Shown here: in pieces, positions 1 through 7,423 of the stretch
How the letters are laid out: every line of letters begins with the position of its first letter
Position numbering within the stretch: the stretch's first letter is position 1
Origin: Flavobacteriales bacterium
Lineage (GTDB): Bacteria; Bacteroidota; Bacteroidia; Flavobacteriales_D; Sanyastnellaceae
DNA length: 32,818 nucleotides
Assembly (NCBI GenBank): GCA_015665315.1
Contig: JADFAK010000045.1
Coordinates: forward strand, 1-32,818
Direction of reading: 5' to 3'
Notes under the pieces: model-generated
Seen by the model: the letters and a program-made list of their open reading frames with translations, nothing else
Databases searched by the model: none
Told to the model about the DNA's origin: nothing
Program-made: the position numbers and the translations under genes

Positions 1-1
1 C

Positions 2-265
2 TACAACTTAGGTGCGCTTTATTTCAACCAGGCCGTAGAGCTTGTGAATAAGGCAAATGAAATTCCTGCTAACCAAAACAGCAAATACAAAGCTGCCATG
101 GAAGAGGCGAATGCAGTTTTTGCTCAAGCGCTTCCTTTTTTGGAAAAGGCATATGTGCTTAACGATACAGACGAAGGAACTATCCGCTCGTTGAAAGACA
201 TCTATATCCGTGTTGGAAATGATGAGAAGTACATGGAAATGAAGAACAAATTAGAAGGTAAATAA
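2..265 (+). CDS. TPR-repeat protein, C-terminal fragment
   Basis: The frame is already open at base 2 and runs to TAA at 263-265, so only the last 87 residues of a longer protein are present; the GTG at 44 is internal, not a start. The visible part is helical and has the amphipathic spacing of tetratricopeptide repeats (for example LGALYFNQAVELV near the start, then ALPFLEKAYVLNDTDEGTIRSL, which I read as the last repeat). TPR proteins of this kind are usually secreted or periplasmic scaffolds in Bacteroidetes; the signal sequence and any partner domain lie outside the window. A good intrinsic terminator follows 12 bp after the stop, so this is the last gene of its transcript. Confidence 0.75.
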   Translation, partial: YNLGALYFNQAVELVNKANEIPANQNSKYKAAMEEANAVFAQALPFLEKAYVLNDTDEGTIRSLKDIYIRVGNDEKYMEMKNKLEGK

Positions 266-277
266 ACCTTAGAGTGG

Positions 278-304
278 GCCATCAGTTAATTCTGGTGGCT
301 TTTT
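278..304 (+). terminator. Intrinsic terminator after the TPR gene
   Basis: An 8-bp stem GCCATCAG / CTGGTGGC (278-285 with 292-299, one G:U pair) with a 6-nt loop is followed at once by five T (300-304). It sits 12 bp after the stop of the upstream gene. On the minus strand no T-run follows the stem, so it probably acts only on rightward transcription. Confidence 0.8.
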
Positions 305-322
305 CTTGAACTGTCTATTTAA

Positions 323-338
323 CATAATATATATTATG
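323..338. repeat. 16-bp AT-rich perfect palindrome
   Basis: CATAATATATATTATG is its own reverse complement. It lies between the terminator of the TPR gene and the 3' end of the leftward subtilase gene. It has no T-run on either side and no assigned role; it could be a weak hairpin protecting the 3' end of the subtilase mRNA or simply chance in AT-rich spacer. Confidence 0.5.
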
Positions 339-379
339 CGGTAATAGTGAATAAGCCATTTATCACAGGTAGCTCTGAA

Positions 380-1969
380 TTATTCCTGCAATCGCTGCAA
401 AACCTCCCAACCACTCAACTTACTGAATTCATTCCTGATTGTCTGGATTACAAATGCTTTACATTCGGCTTTATCTGGAGCGAATTCAGGAGATAATAAT
501 TTCTCGGCGTCTAATATGCCTTTAAACGTCGACTTGTTTTCAGCCGACCAATGTGATGGCGTATTCATAGACTTGTAAAGAGCAAATCGAAATGCTTCGA
601 CAATTCGGTGGCGATGTCCCGGTTTGTCGTAATATTCATCCTTGAGCTTGTCTGCATAATACGATCTCCACAAAGCAGCTGCAGATGCCACATGAACTGT
701 TGCCTGTGATGTTGCACCCCCAAACTTGTATAGGTTTCCATCTCCGGCTTTTTCTTTGAGATCTCCGTGTTCAGCATCTGGATCAATTCGCCTTGGGTCC
801 AACTTATAGGCTGTGTAGATATACTTTCCAGGCGCTGATATATCTGTTTGCATGCCTTTTCCCGATTCAGGCCATGGTTCCAGTCTGACCTTTTCGCCGA
901 CTTTCTTGGGCATGATCGCCGAAACAGCAATCGTTTCACGGAATTCGGCGGGTTCTATTACGCCAAATGCTTTGTCTGCTTTAAAAGAATTTCCCGCCGC
1001 GCAAACGATAATAATTCCCGATCGATATGCATGTTTGATGCTCTTTCTCACCGATACAGGGAAAAACTCACCTCCCATACTCATTGTAATAATGTGCGCA
1101 TGGCCGATGGCATGGTCAATAGCTCGGTTAATATTCCGTGCGTTTCCCACATTTTTCAGGAAGGCTCGACCGATCGTTCCACTTAAAGATACTGTACGTG
1201 ACAGTAAAATCGGGACAAATTTGACAAAGGGATAGAGTCCGCCGCTTAAATTATTGGTAAACGTATTATTCAAATAAGGCAAGGCTTTTGGCCCCTCGGC
1301 CCACTCCCCTTTCGGAACGCCTTTCCTTCCTATCATCGTGAAAGCCGTAGCTGTTCCATGACAGGGCTTTTGAAACGCCTTGCTTGCCAGTTCATAGCTT
1401 CGTCTATCGTCTTTAGCCGAGTTCACGTTGACAATGGCTGAGACAGATAAATCATCAGAAATACTCTTGTTTTGAGAGAAATAACCTTCGTAAGCGTGAA
1501 TATCTGGGTGTTTGGAGTATCCGGTGTCAAACTGATAAACAGTGATTCCTGATGCTAAATAGCCCAAACTAGGATCCAATCGCTTTGTGCCTTCTAGTCC
1601 AGCCTTGGCAAGCGCGATGGCTTCAGGAAACTTGACAGCGTCGTGGTTCCACATGAAATTGGTAGTTCCATTGGCCAATTTAGGAATATGGGTACTCCAT
1701 TCTTCCCCAGATGCGCTTCCCGGACTTTTCGTGCTTAGCCGTTTGGTATTGTAAAAGTTGACATAATGAGAATCGGCTTTAAGGTTGTTCAGTCGGCGTG
1801 TAAGTCCCGATCGCTTGGCAGGATCGAAACCGGCGTCATTCACTCGGATCTTTATATTGTCGTCAACCTGGCGAAAAGAGTAGTCAAATCCTTCTAATTT
1901 GGACTTGATCATATCACGAATAATCTGATCGTCTTCTTGGATGGCACTAGTGATCACTATCTCTTTCAT
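380..1969 (-). CDS. Subtilisin-like serine protease (S8), no signal peptide
   Basis: A 529-residue S8 peptidase with a complete catalytic set: Asp148 in QFDTGYSKHPD, His204 in CHGTATA, oxyanion Asn327 in CAAGN and Ser421 in GGATSQATVHVA. The chosen start (MKEIVITS) is internal to a longer open frame reaching 2080; the extra 37 residues (RDLERDFLKAESPIS...) look neither like a signal peptide nor like a conserved domain and run up against the palindrome at 2084, so I prefer the later ATG. Residues 1-100 are a charged N-terminal region that could act as an inhibitory or adaptor segment, and about 85 helical residues follow the Ser motif. With no Sec, Tat or lipoprotein signal the enzyme is predicted cytoplasmic, unlike the usual secreted subtilases of this phylum. 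The substrate is unknown. It is alone, in the same direction as ahpC but separated from it by a likely terminator. Confidence 0.88.
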   Translation of the reverse strand: MKEIVITSAIQEDDQIIRDMIKSKLEGFDYSFRQVDDNIKIRVNDAGFDPAKRSGLTRRLNNLKADSHYVNFYNTKRLSTKSPGSASGEEWSTHIPKLANGTTNFMWNHDAVKFPEAIALAKAGLEGTKRLDPSLGYLASGITVYQFDTGYSKHPDIHAYEGYFSQNKSISDDLSVSAIVNVNSAKDDRRSYELASKAFQKPCHGTATAFTMIGRKGVPKGEWAEGPKALPYLNNTFTNNLSGGLYPFVKFVPILLSRTVSLSGTIGRAFLKNVGNARNINRAIDHAIGHAHIITMSMGGEFFPVSVRKSIKHAYRSGIIIVCAAGNSFKADKAFGVIEPAEFRETIAVSAIMPKKVGEKVRLEPWPESGKGMQTDISAPGKYIYTAYKLDPRRIDPDAEHGDLKEKAGDGNLYKFGGATSQATVHVASAAALWRSYYADKLKDEYYDKPGHRHRIVEAFRFALYKSMNTPSHWSAENKSTFKGILDAEKLLSPEFAPDKAECKAFVIQTIRNEFSKLSGWEVLQRLQE

Positions 1970-2078
1970 AGTGACTAATGTAGTTGATTGAGAGCAAATA
2001 CGACATCTCGAACAAAAGAATAATTCGGAGGAACTAATGGGGCTTTCCGCCTTAAGGAAATCGCGCTCCAAGTCCCTC

Positions 2079-2127
2079 AAAAACGTTGATTAAACGCATA
2101 TAAACGTTTATATGCGTTTAATCAACG
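2079..2127 (-). terminator. 44-bp perfect palindrome plus T5, probable ahpC terminator
   Basis: Bases 2084-2127 form a perfect 22-bp inverted repeat with no spacer, centred between 2105 and 2106. Each arm carries the hexamer TAAACG twice (the arm reads CGTTGATTAAACG then CATATAAACG). On the minus strand the stem is followed directly by TTTTT (2083-2079), the arrangement of an intrinsic terminator for the leftward ahpC transcript, whose stop codon is about 115 nt upstream. The stem is long and AT-rich for a terminator, and it also lies just 5' of the subtilase gene, so a protein-binding or cruciform role is possible. Confidence 0.6.
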
Positions 2128-2243
2128 ACTTATGTCGACAGCTCTTTCTAATTTTGCGTTAGGGCTTGAGGGTACCGCCCCTTGGGACGATCATTGTCTC
2201 TTTTTACCTTGCGGCAAAGAGAAAGACATTCACGATAATCGGG

Positions 2244-2792
2244 TTACAAAGTCTGCTCCCCAGGTGTCCAGTTGCATGGCGTAAGTTCCCCTGTTTGTAA
2301 TGCTGAAAGCACGCGGACTACCTCTTCGACATTTCGACCAATATTCAAATCGTTCACGCTTACCCAACGGATAACACCTGTTGGATCGACAATGAATGTT
2401 GCTCTGAGCGCAACTTCTTCATCAGCAGTCAGTATTCCCAATTCACGCGCCAACTTTTTATTTGTATCGGCTAGCATCGGGTAGTCAAGGCTCTTCAATT
2501 GCTGATTGGTCTGCCGCCAGGCCAAATGGGCATATTCACTATCCGTCGAGGCTCCGATCAACACTGTCTCTTGGTCTTCAAGTTGGGCGCGGATTTCGTT
2601 GAATTCGACTAGTTCGGTTGGGCAGACAAAGGTGAAATCTTTAGGCCACCAGAACATCACCATCCATTTGCCGGAGGCTGAATAGATTGTATTGTTGACT
2701 TGTTGAAACTCCTGGCCATGGTTCAGACTGACTACAGCCAACTTATCAAATTGTGGAAACTCATTTCCTACACTTAAAACTCTATTTTCCAT
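2244..2792 (-). CDS. ahpC: AhpC-type 2-Cys peroxiredoxin
   Basis: This 182-residue peroxiredoxin reduces hydrogen peroxide and organic hydroperoxides in the cytoplasm. The peroxidatic Cys57 sits in DFTFVCPTE, with the conserved Thr54 and Arg130 (VALRATFIVD); the resolving cysteine is Cys173 in ELTPCNW near the C-terminus. The sequence (GASTDSEYAHLAWR, GRNVEEVVRVLSALQ) resembles the actinobacterial AhpC subgroup, which has two C-terminal cysteines; here the first is replaced by Thr171. The open frame extends upstream to 3110, but that extension crosses the oxyR coding region, and the family begins at MENRVLSVG, so 2792 is the start. It is divergent from oxyR with 87 bp between start codons, the classical arrangement for peroxide-induced expression. 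No ahpD or ahpF reductant gene is in the window. Confidence 0.93.
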   Translation of the reverse strand: MENRVLSVGNEFPQFDKLAVVSLNHGQEFQQVNNTIYSASGKWMVMFWWPKDFTFVCPTELVEFNEIRAQLEDQETVLIGASTDSEYAHLAWRQTNQQLKSLDYPMLADTNKKLARELGILTADEEVALRATFIVDPTGVIRWVSVNDLNIGRNVEEVVRVLSALQTGELTPCNWTPGEQTL

Positions 2793-2835
2793 TTGCTCGT
2801 TTTTTTTGGCAAATTTCAGTCTGCACCACCTATTA

Positions 2836-2864
2836 ATCAAATTGATACTGTCTATCTTTGGATA
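2836..2864. promoter_or_regulatory. ahpC/oxyR control region: oxyR -7 element and candidate OxyR half-sites
   Basis: Within the 87-bp divergent spacer, TATCTTTG (2853-2860) matches the Bacteroidetes -7 consensus TAnnTTTG in the oxyR direction, about 20 nt before its ATG. Overlapping it are a series of two-fold symmetric blocks: ATCAAATTGAT (2836-2846), GATA/TATC (2844-2847 and 2853-2856) and TATCTTTGGATA (2853-2864). ATA/TAT half-sites spaced near one helical turn are what LysR-type OxyR tetramers bind, so this is a candidate operator that would also block oxyR's own promoter. No clear -33 element is seen. The operator assignment is inference. Confidence 0.4.
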
Positions 2865-2879
2865 AAGAAAACTGATGCA

Positions 2880-3812
2880 ATGACAATCAAGCAATTGGAA
2901 TATGTAGTGGCAATAGCCAATTTCAGAAGTTTTACCAAGGCTGCCGAGAATTGTATGGTGACACAGCCCACGCTCACAATGCAGGTTCAAAAGTTGGAGG
3001 ATGAGATAGGGATAAAGTTGTTCAATCGCGGACAAAAGCCTCTTGTTCCAACAGCCGCTGGCGAGCATTTCATTGTTCGGGCCAGACAAATCACTAGAGA
3101 TATTGACCAATTGCGCGATTTTGTGAGTACAGACAAGGAATCGGTTTCGGGAAGCTTTACGATTGGCGTAATTCCGACAATTGCCCCTTACCTACTCCCA
3201 CTTGTATTGCCCAAATTCATTGTAGATTTTCCGGATACCCATCTCGTATTGGAGGAACTTCAAACAGCCGATATAATTCGACGTTTGGCAGCGGGAACAT
3301 TGGATGTAGGAATCCTTGTCACTCCACTGGATGAGAAACAGATCCGAGAAATACCGTTGTATAACGAGCCTTTTCTGCTATTTGGAAATCCCGCAGACAC
3401 GGTCATGCATCACGACCATATTTCAGCCAATGAGTTGGATTCCTCCAAAGCCTTGTTATTGAATGAAGGACATTGTTTTAGGGAGCAGACATTAAATATT
3501 TGCGGTAAATCCAATGAGAGCGAATTTCAGGGATTTGAGTATGCTAGTGGTTCTTTGGAGGGCTTGAAATCCTTGGTGAAACAGGGATTGGGATACACAC
3601 TAGTCCCCGAATTATCAATAAGTAAAGAAGCTGATGCTGACTATTTGAAAAGATTCGAGAAGCCTGAACCAATCAGAGAAGTTAGTTTGGCCGTTCACAC
3701 CGCTTTTTCAAAAGAGGCACTCATCGAGGCATTGAGAGATACAATACAGTCTGTCGTTCCAGAAGAGTTCAACAAAGCTCATCACTTCAAGCGCATTCGT
3801 TGGAGACTATGA
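2880..3812 (+). CDS. oxyR: OxyR peroxide-sensing LysR-type regulator
   Basis: This is a 310-residue LysR-family regulator. Residues 1-60 form the winged helix-turn-helix ([20 protein letters not shown], then [17 protein letters not shown]). The effector domain has the OxyR redox pair: Cys199 and Cys208 in [12 protein letters not shown], with the same eight-residue spacing and the same residue numbers as the E. coli protein, so H2O2 should form a 199-208 disulfide that activates it. Start: the open frame begins at 2793, but the LysR family begins at MTIKQLEY and a -7 element lies inside the extra stretch, so 2880 is preferred. It is divergent from ahpC, its likely target. The stop codon overlaps the 3' end of the convergent sensor-kinase gene by 6 bp. 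Confidence 0.95.
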   Translation: MTIKQLEYVVAIANFRSFTKAAENCMVTQPTLTMQVQKLEDEIGIKLFNRGQKPLVPTAAGEHFIVRARQITRDIDQLRDFVSTDKESVSGSFTIGVIPTIAPYLLPLVLPKFIVDFPDTHLVLEELQTADIIRRLAAGTLDVGILVTPLDEKQIREIPLYNEPFLLFGNPADTVMHHDHISANELDSSKALLLNEGHCFREQTLNICGKSNESEFQGFEYASGSLEGLKSLVKQGLGYTLVPELSISKEADADYLKRFEKPEPIREVSLAVHTAFSKEALIEALRDTIQSVVPEEFNKAHHFKRIRWRL

Positions 3813-5924
3813 GGCTAGCTTGAACTTCTTTATCTGCAACGTAATCGATGTTCCATTCGCCGAATCGACAGTCCATTCGGCGTCGAGTTTATTGGCAAAA
3901 GCCTGAATCATTTTCGTTCCAAAAGATGCGGAATCCTCATCATGGGCCGCGTTCTTGATTCCTATTCCGTCATCGGCCACTTCCAATTCTAGGGACTCCC
4001 CTATTTGTTGCAACCGGATCATTATGTGCCCCTTACGTTCATGAGGAAAGGCGTATTTCAAGGCGTTGGTAATAAGTTCGTTCAAAATCAAGCCCAAGGG
4101 TATACTAGTATCCACGTCAAGTCGCAACTCATCGATGTTCGTGTCTAGCTGAACTCGGTCTTCGTCTATGCGGTATGAGTTAAACAGACTCCGAGTCAGC
4201 TTACCTATGTACTCATGCGCTTCGATCCCCATCAAGTTGTCTTCTCTATAAAGGTCTTGATGAATAAGCGCCATCGACTTCACTCGGTTTCGACTAACAT
4301 TCACGGCTTCCAATGCCCGTTTATCCTCGATTCCACGGCTTTGGATACTGAGCAGACTAGATATTATTTGAAGGTTGTTTTTCACTCTGTGGTGAATTTC
4401 TCTTAAGAGGAGTTCCTTTTCTTCAAGATTCTTGGAGATAATTTGATTCTTCTCGCGGATTTCTGAATTGGCTCTTTTCGATGCGTAGTACAGTCTGAGA
4501 ATTAATAGGATGATCAACAAAGACAAAATTCCGCCGACAACGCTGAGCATGAGTTGATTGCTCTTGCGTTCTAGCTTGAGGGCTTGCGCTTGGTTTGCAG
4601 AATCAAGCTGAGCAATTTCACGTTCTTTATTGGCTCGGTCGTATTTGGCTTCTATGTCCTGCACGATGTAATTCTGCTCTGCCTTGTACAGTGAATCATC
4701 CATTACCCGAGCACGTTCCAATTCAACAATAGCCTTTTCGAGATTCCCACGCTTGCGCTCAAGTTCAAATGACAAGTTGAGCAATTGTCGGGTGAGATAC
4801 GGTGAGTGTTGCAGACTGGGGTCTGATTTTAATCGGCTTATGCGCTCATCGGCCAGTTCATACTGACCTCGTTCAATATTCATCCTCGCATGAACGAGTT
4901 CATGGACTGAGACAATTACATCGGGCCCCATTTCTTCATAGATACTATCGGCAGCAAGCATTTCTGGCACAGCCTTTTCCAAAAGGCCCTGTTTGAGCCA
5001 AAGTCCGGCCAACAGGTTATGTGTAATCAATAGTTGCCTTTTCCTTTTGGATAGGGCCGCTAATTCTTGGGCTTCCGTGAAATAAGCTTGTGCCGTTCCG
5101 TAATCATTGAGAGACATGGCAATTTCACCCAAAAGAATCAAGCATTCACTTTGAGCGTTCTTTAGTTTATGTTCTTTAGCAAGAGCTAGTGCTTTATCCC
5201 CATATTCCTTTGCCTTTGGGATATTGTACATGGTGAGAAATAGCGCACCTATATCTTGGTATAAAGAGGCCAACTTAAATCCCTCTTTTTCTTTATCAAG
5301 CCATTCTAGTCCGCTCAAATACTTTTCCAAGGCTAGCTCATTCAAGCCCCTGTGAGCGTAACATTCACCTAAGCGGGCATAGTTAAATGGGATGCTTCGG
5401 TGGTTATTGCTGAGGCTATCAAGCGTAATTGCTTTCTGAAAATAGTAGAGTGACGAATCTAGATCTTTGAGCACGTAGTAATAATCTCCAAGCACTGTGT
5501 AAGCATCTGAGATATAGGTGGTGTCTGAAGTGGCTCCTGCCAGTATTTGCCAACTGATTTTAGCGCTTTCTTCAGGGCTTCCAAGAAAATTTTGGCATAT
5601 AGCTTGGGCATTCAAACTGGCTCCAACCAATGCAAGATCGCCTATATTTTTTCCGATTCTTTCGACAGATTGGTATGTTTCGAGGGCGTCCTTGAGGTTG
5701 TACTGATGGGTTTGAGCCTTGGCGACAAGAAGAAGCGACTGCCCGTAATTCAAAGAATCATTGAGCTCTAGATATTCCTTGGCACCAGTTGTATAGTGCG
5801 AAAGTGCTTTATCGTAGTCACCATCGGCAAAAGCCGTGTTACCCTCTTCAATTTGGCGATTGTTTTGGCCAAATGTTAGCGAGCAAATAAGAAAAACGGA
5901 AAGAAAAGAGATAAATTTCTTCAT
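3807..5924 (-). CDS. TPR-containing sensor histidine kinase (HisKA_2 type)
   Basis: This is a 705-residue membrane kinase. Residues 1-20 are a Sec signal peptide ([20 protein letters not shown]); about 25-420 are periplasmic TPR repeats, then a charged coiled coil, one membrane segment at about 458-480 and a cytoplasmic kinase core. The core has the HWE/HisKA_2-type phospho-acceptor box EIHHRVKNN (His511/512), an N box [12 protein letters not shown] (Asn near 615), a G box ADDGIGI (near 651) and GTS near the end, so it looks active. TPR-HisKA_2 kinases of this phylum usually signal to a LytTR-type regulator, but none is adjacent. The start MKKF is preferred to the upstream ATG at 5954 because it begins the signal peptide. 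It lies 87 bp after the metallophosphoesterase gene with its own candidate promoter. The 3' end overlaps oxyR by 6 bp. Confidence 0.92.
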   Translation of the reverse strand: MKKFISFLSVFLICSLTFGQNNRQIEEGNTAFADGDYDKALSHYTTGAKEYLELNDSLNYGQSLLLVAKAQTHQYNLKDALETYQSVERIGKNIGDLALVGASLNAQAICQNFLGSPEESAKISWQILAGATSDTTYISDAYTVLGDYYYVLKDLDSSLYYFQKAITLDSLSNNHRSIPFNYARLGECYAHRGLNELALEKYLSGLEWLDKEKEGFKLASLYQDIGALFLTMYNIPKAKEYGDKALALAKEHKLKNAQSECLILLGEIAMSLNDYGTAQAYFTEAQELAALSKRKRQLLITHNLLAGLWLKQGLLEKAVPEMLAADSIYEEMGPDVIVSVHELVHARMNIERGQYELADERISRLKSDPSLQHSPYLTRQLLNLSFELERKRGNLEKAIVELERARVMDDSLYKAEQNYIVQDIEAKYDRANKEREIAQLDSANQAQALKLERKSNQLMLSVVGGILSLLIILLILRLYYASKRANSEIREKNQIISKNLEEKELLLREIHHRVKNNLQIISSLLSIQSRGIEDKRALEAVNVSRNRVKSMALIHQDLYREDNLMGIEAHEYIGKLTRSLFNSYRIDEDRVQLDTNIDELRLDVDTSIPLGLILNELITNALKYAFPHERKGHIMIRLQQIGESLELEVADDGIGIKNAAHDEDSASFGTKMIQAFANKLDAEWTVDSANGTSITLQIKKFKLAS

Positions 5925-5959
5925 GTACCTAGGCAAGATAGGACTTCCTATCACTCCGA

Positions 5960-5967
5960 CAAAAGTA
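5960..5967 (-). promoter_or_regulatory. Candidate -7 element for the sensor kinase
   Basis: On the minus strand this reads TACTTTTG, matching TAnnTTTG, 35 nt before the kinase ATG. No convincing TTG is present 19-21 nt upstream, so strength is uncertain. Confidence 0.4.
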
Positions 5968-5988
5968 CACCTTCAATCTACTAACTGG

Positions 5989-6006
5989 TTCACCCGAATG
6001 GGTGAA
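5989..6006. repeat. 7-bp stem-loop in the metallophosphoesterase-kinase spacer
   Basis: TTCACCC (5989-5995) and GGGTGAA (6000-6006) form a perfect stem with a GAAT/ATTC loop. It lies just after the stop of the leftward metallophosphoesterase gene. On the minus strand no T-run follows the stem, so if it ends transcription it is not a standard intrinsic terminator; it may be a 3'-end stabilising hairpin. Confidence 0.45.
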
Positions 6007-6011
6007 AAAGA

Positions 6012-7262
6012 TCAAGCTAGTTTGCGGCGTAGTTCGAGCACCGTTATTTCGGGCATGACTCCTACTCTACCCGGATACCCAATAAACCCAAAGCCACGAT
6101 TTACGTAAAGTCTTTGGTTTCCTTCCTCATAGAGGCCGGCCCATCGAGGGTAAACATACTGCACTGGACTCCATTTCAACCAAGGAATTTCCACACCGAA
6201 CTGCATGCCGTGCGTATGTCCAGCCAAGGTTAAATCTACTTGTTTCGGATGGTCAATGATTTTCTCATCCCAATGGTGCGGGTCATGCGACATGAGGATG
6301 GTGAATTCACGATCTAAATTTGGAAACGTCTTGTCCAAATCGCCTTTCGAAGGAAATGGTGGATTGCCCCAATTCTCCGATCCAGCAAGTCGAATGGAGT
6401 CGGTTCCTTTGTTTAAGAGCAGACTTTCATTGTTGAGCAAGTTGAATCCCATGGTCTTGTGGTGATCCATGATTTTTTGTGTGTTGTCGATCTTGTGTTG
6501 GGGAGTTTCCCATTCTTCGTACTCGCCATAATCGTGGTTCCCCAAGGTGGAATATTTGCCGAATGGCGCATTAAGCTTACCAAACATATCTAAGTAAGGC
6601 ACAATTTCAGACTCCATTCCATTCACCAAGTCACCGGTAAAAAGAATCAGATCGGAATTCTGCTTAGCGATAAGATCGACGCCTAATTGCACGGCCTCCA
6701 TGTTGTCAAAACTTCCTGAATGGATGTCTGAAATTTGGGTAATGGTAAATCCGTCAAAGGCTTCTGGGAGATCGTCGTAGTACAAAACTTGTCGGTGCAC
6801 TTTGTAGTTGTACTTTCCCTTAACCATGCCCCAAAGCATTGATGTAAAGGGTAAAGCCGCCAAAACAAGCCCCGTTTGCCCTATAAATCTTCGTCGCGAT
6901 TCATTCACTGGGGTGCGTCCTTGTTTGCGGACGGCCCGGACAGTCCTATTGCCAAGTCCGATTGCGTCCTGAATAAGTAAAAAGGCAATGTAAAATAACT
7001 TGCTTACTAGGAAGGTCATGAACAGACCGGTAACCAAATTTTCGGAAAAGTCTCTATCGTACATTCCATCCCTTGGATCGACGTACATGTTGAAGAGGAT
7101 GATTGAGCTATTCACCCATGAAATAATATTTAGGAACCATATTGTTCTGCGAACCAAGGGGTTGACCCTTTTCAAACTTCCTTTTAGGCTAATTGCAACG
7201 TAGATATCTACAAGAATAACTACGCTCGTCACTATTAATAATACTATTGTCTGCTCTGACAT
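6012..7262 (-). CDS. Membrane-anchored calcineurin-like metallophosphoesterase
   Basis: This 416-residue protein has three N-terminal membrane helices (about 5-25, 40-60, 74-98), then a twin-arginine-like motif at 121-127 (ESRRRFIG) followed by another hydrophobic segment (127-145), then a metallophosphoesterase domain. Metal-binding motifs are all present: SDIH (178-181), GD (210-211), GNHD (241-244), SHDPH (325-329) and GHTHG (348-352). It resembles the YaeI/YkuE branch of the family, whose members act at the cell surface on phosphate esters such as lipid A intermediates or UDP-diacylglucosamine; the actual substrate here is unknown. The start MSEQTIVLL is the first Met of the frame and leads straight into helix 1. 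The following gene on the strand is the sensor kinase. Confidence 0.9.
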   Translation of the reverse strand: MSEQTIVLLIVTSVVILVDIYVAISLKGSLKRVNPLVRRTIWFLNIISWVNSSIILFNMYVDPRDGMYDRDFSENLVTGLFMTFLVSKLFYIAFLLIQDAIGLGNRTVRAVRKQGRTPVNESRRRFIGQTGLVLAALPFTSMLWGMVKGKYNYKVHRQVLYYDDLPEAFDGFTITQISDIHSGSFDNMEAVQLGVDLIAKQNSDLILFTGDLVNGMESEIVPYLDMFGKLNAPFGKYSTLGNHDYGEYEEWETPQHKIDNTQKIMDHHKTMGFNLLNNESLLLNKGTDSIRLAGSENWGNPPFPSKGDLDKTFPNLDREFTILMSHDPHHWDEKIIDHPKQVDLTLAGHTHGMQFGVEIPWLKWSPVQYVYPRWAGLYEEGNQRLYVNRGFGFIGYPGRVGVMPEITVLELRRKLA

Positions 7263-7285
7263 TCTTTCCCTATTTTCAAGACAGA

Positions 7286-7293
7286 CGAAGGTA
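7286..7293 (-). promoter_or_regulatory. Candidate -7 element for the metallophosphoesterase
   Basis: On the minus strand this reads TACCTTCG, the TAnnTTCG variant also seen before the propeller lipoprotein at 22054. It lies 23 nt before the ATG. No clear -33 TTG was found. Confidence 0.4.
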
Positions 7294-7423
7294 GTCCTAT
7301 TTTGTGTCAGAATAGGTTGTTAAAACGTGCAAATTATTAGGTACAACAGTATTTAAATGGCTCTTTAGTACGGTCGCAATCTCGACGATTATTTTGGTAA
7401 TTTAGGGGGCATAAATAAAGGGC

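Noticed and set aside
848-1235. Overlapping plus-strand frames of 112 and 127 codons inside the subtilase gene
   Set aside because: They lie opposite conserved subtilase motifs and have shadow-type composition.
2793-3110. N-terminal extension of the peroxiredoxin frame to 3110
   Set aside because: Crosses the oxyR coding region on the other strand and does not match the peroxiredoxin family.
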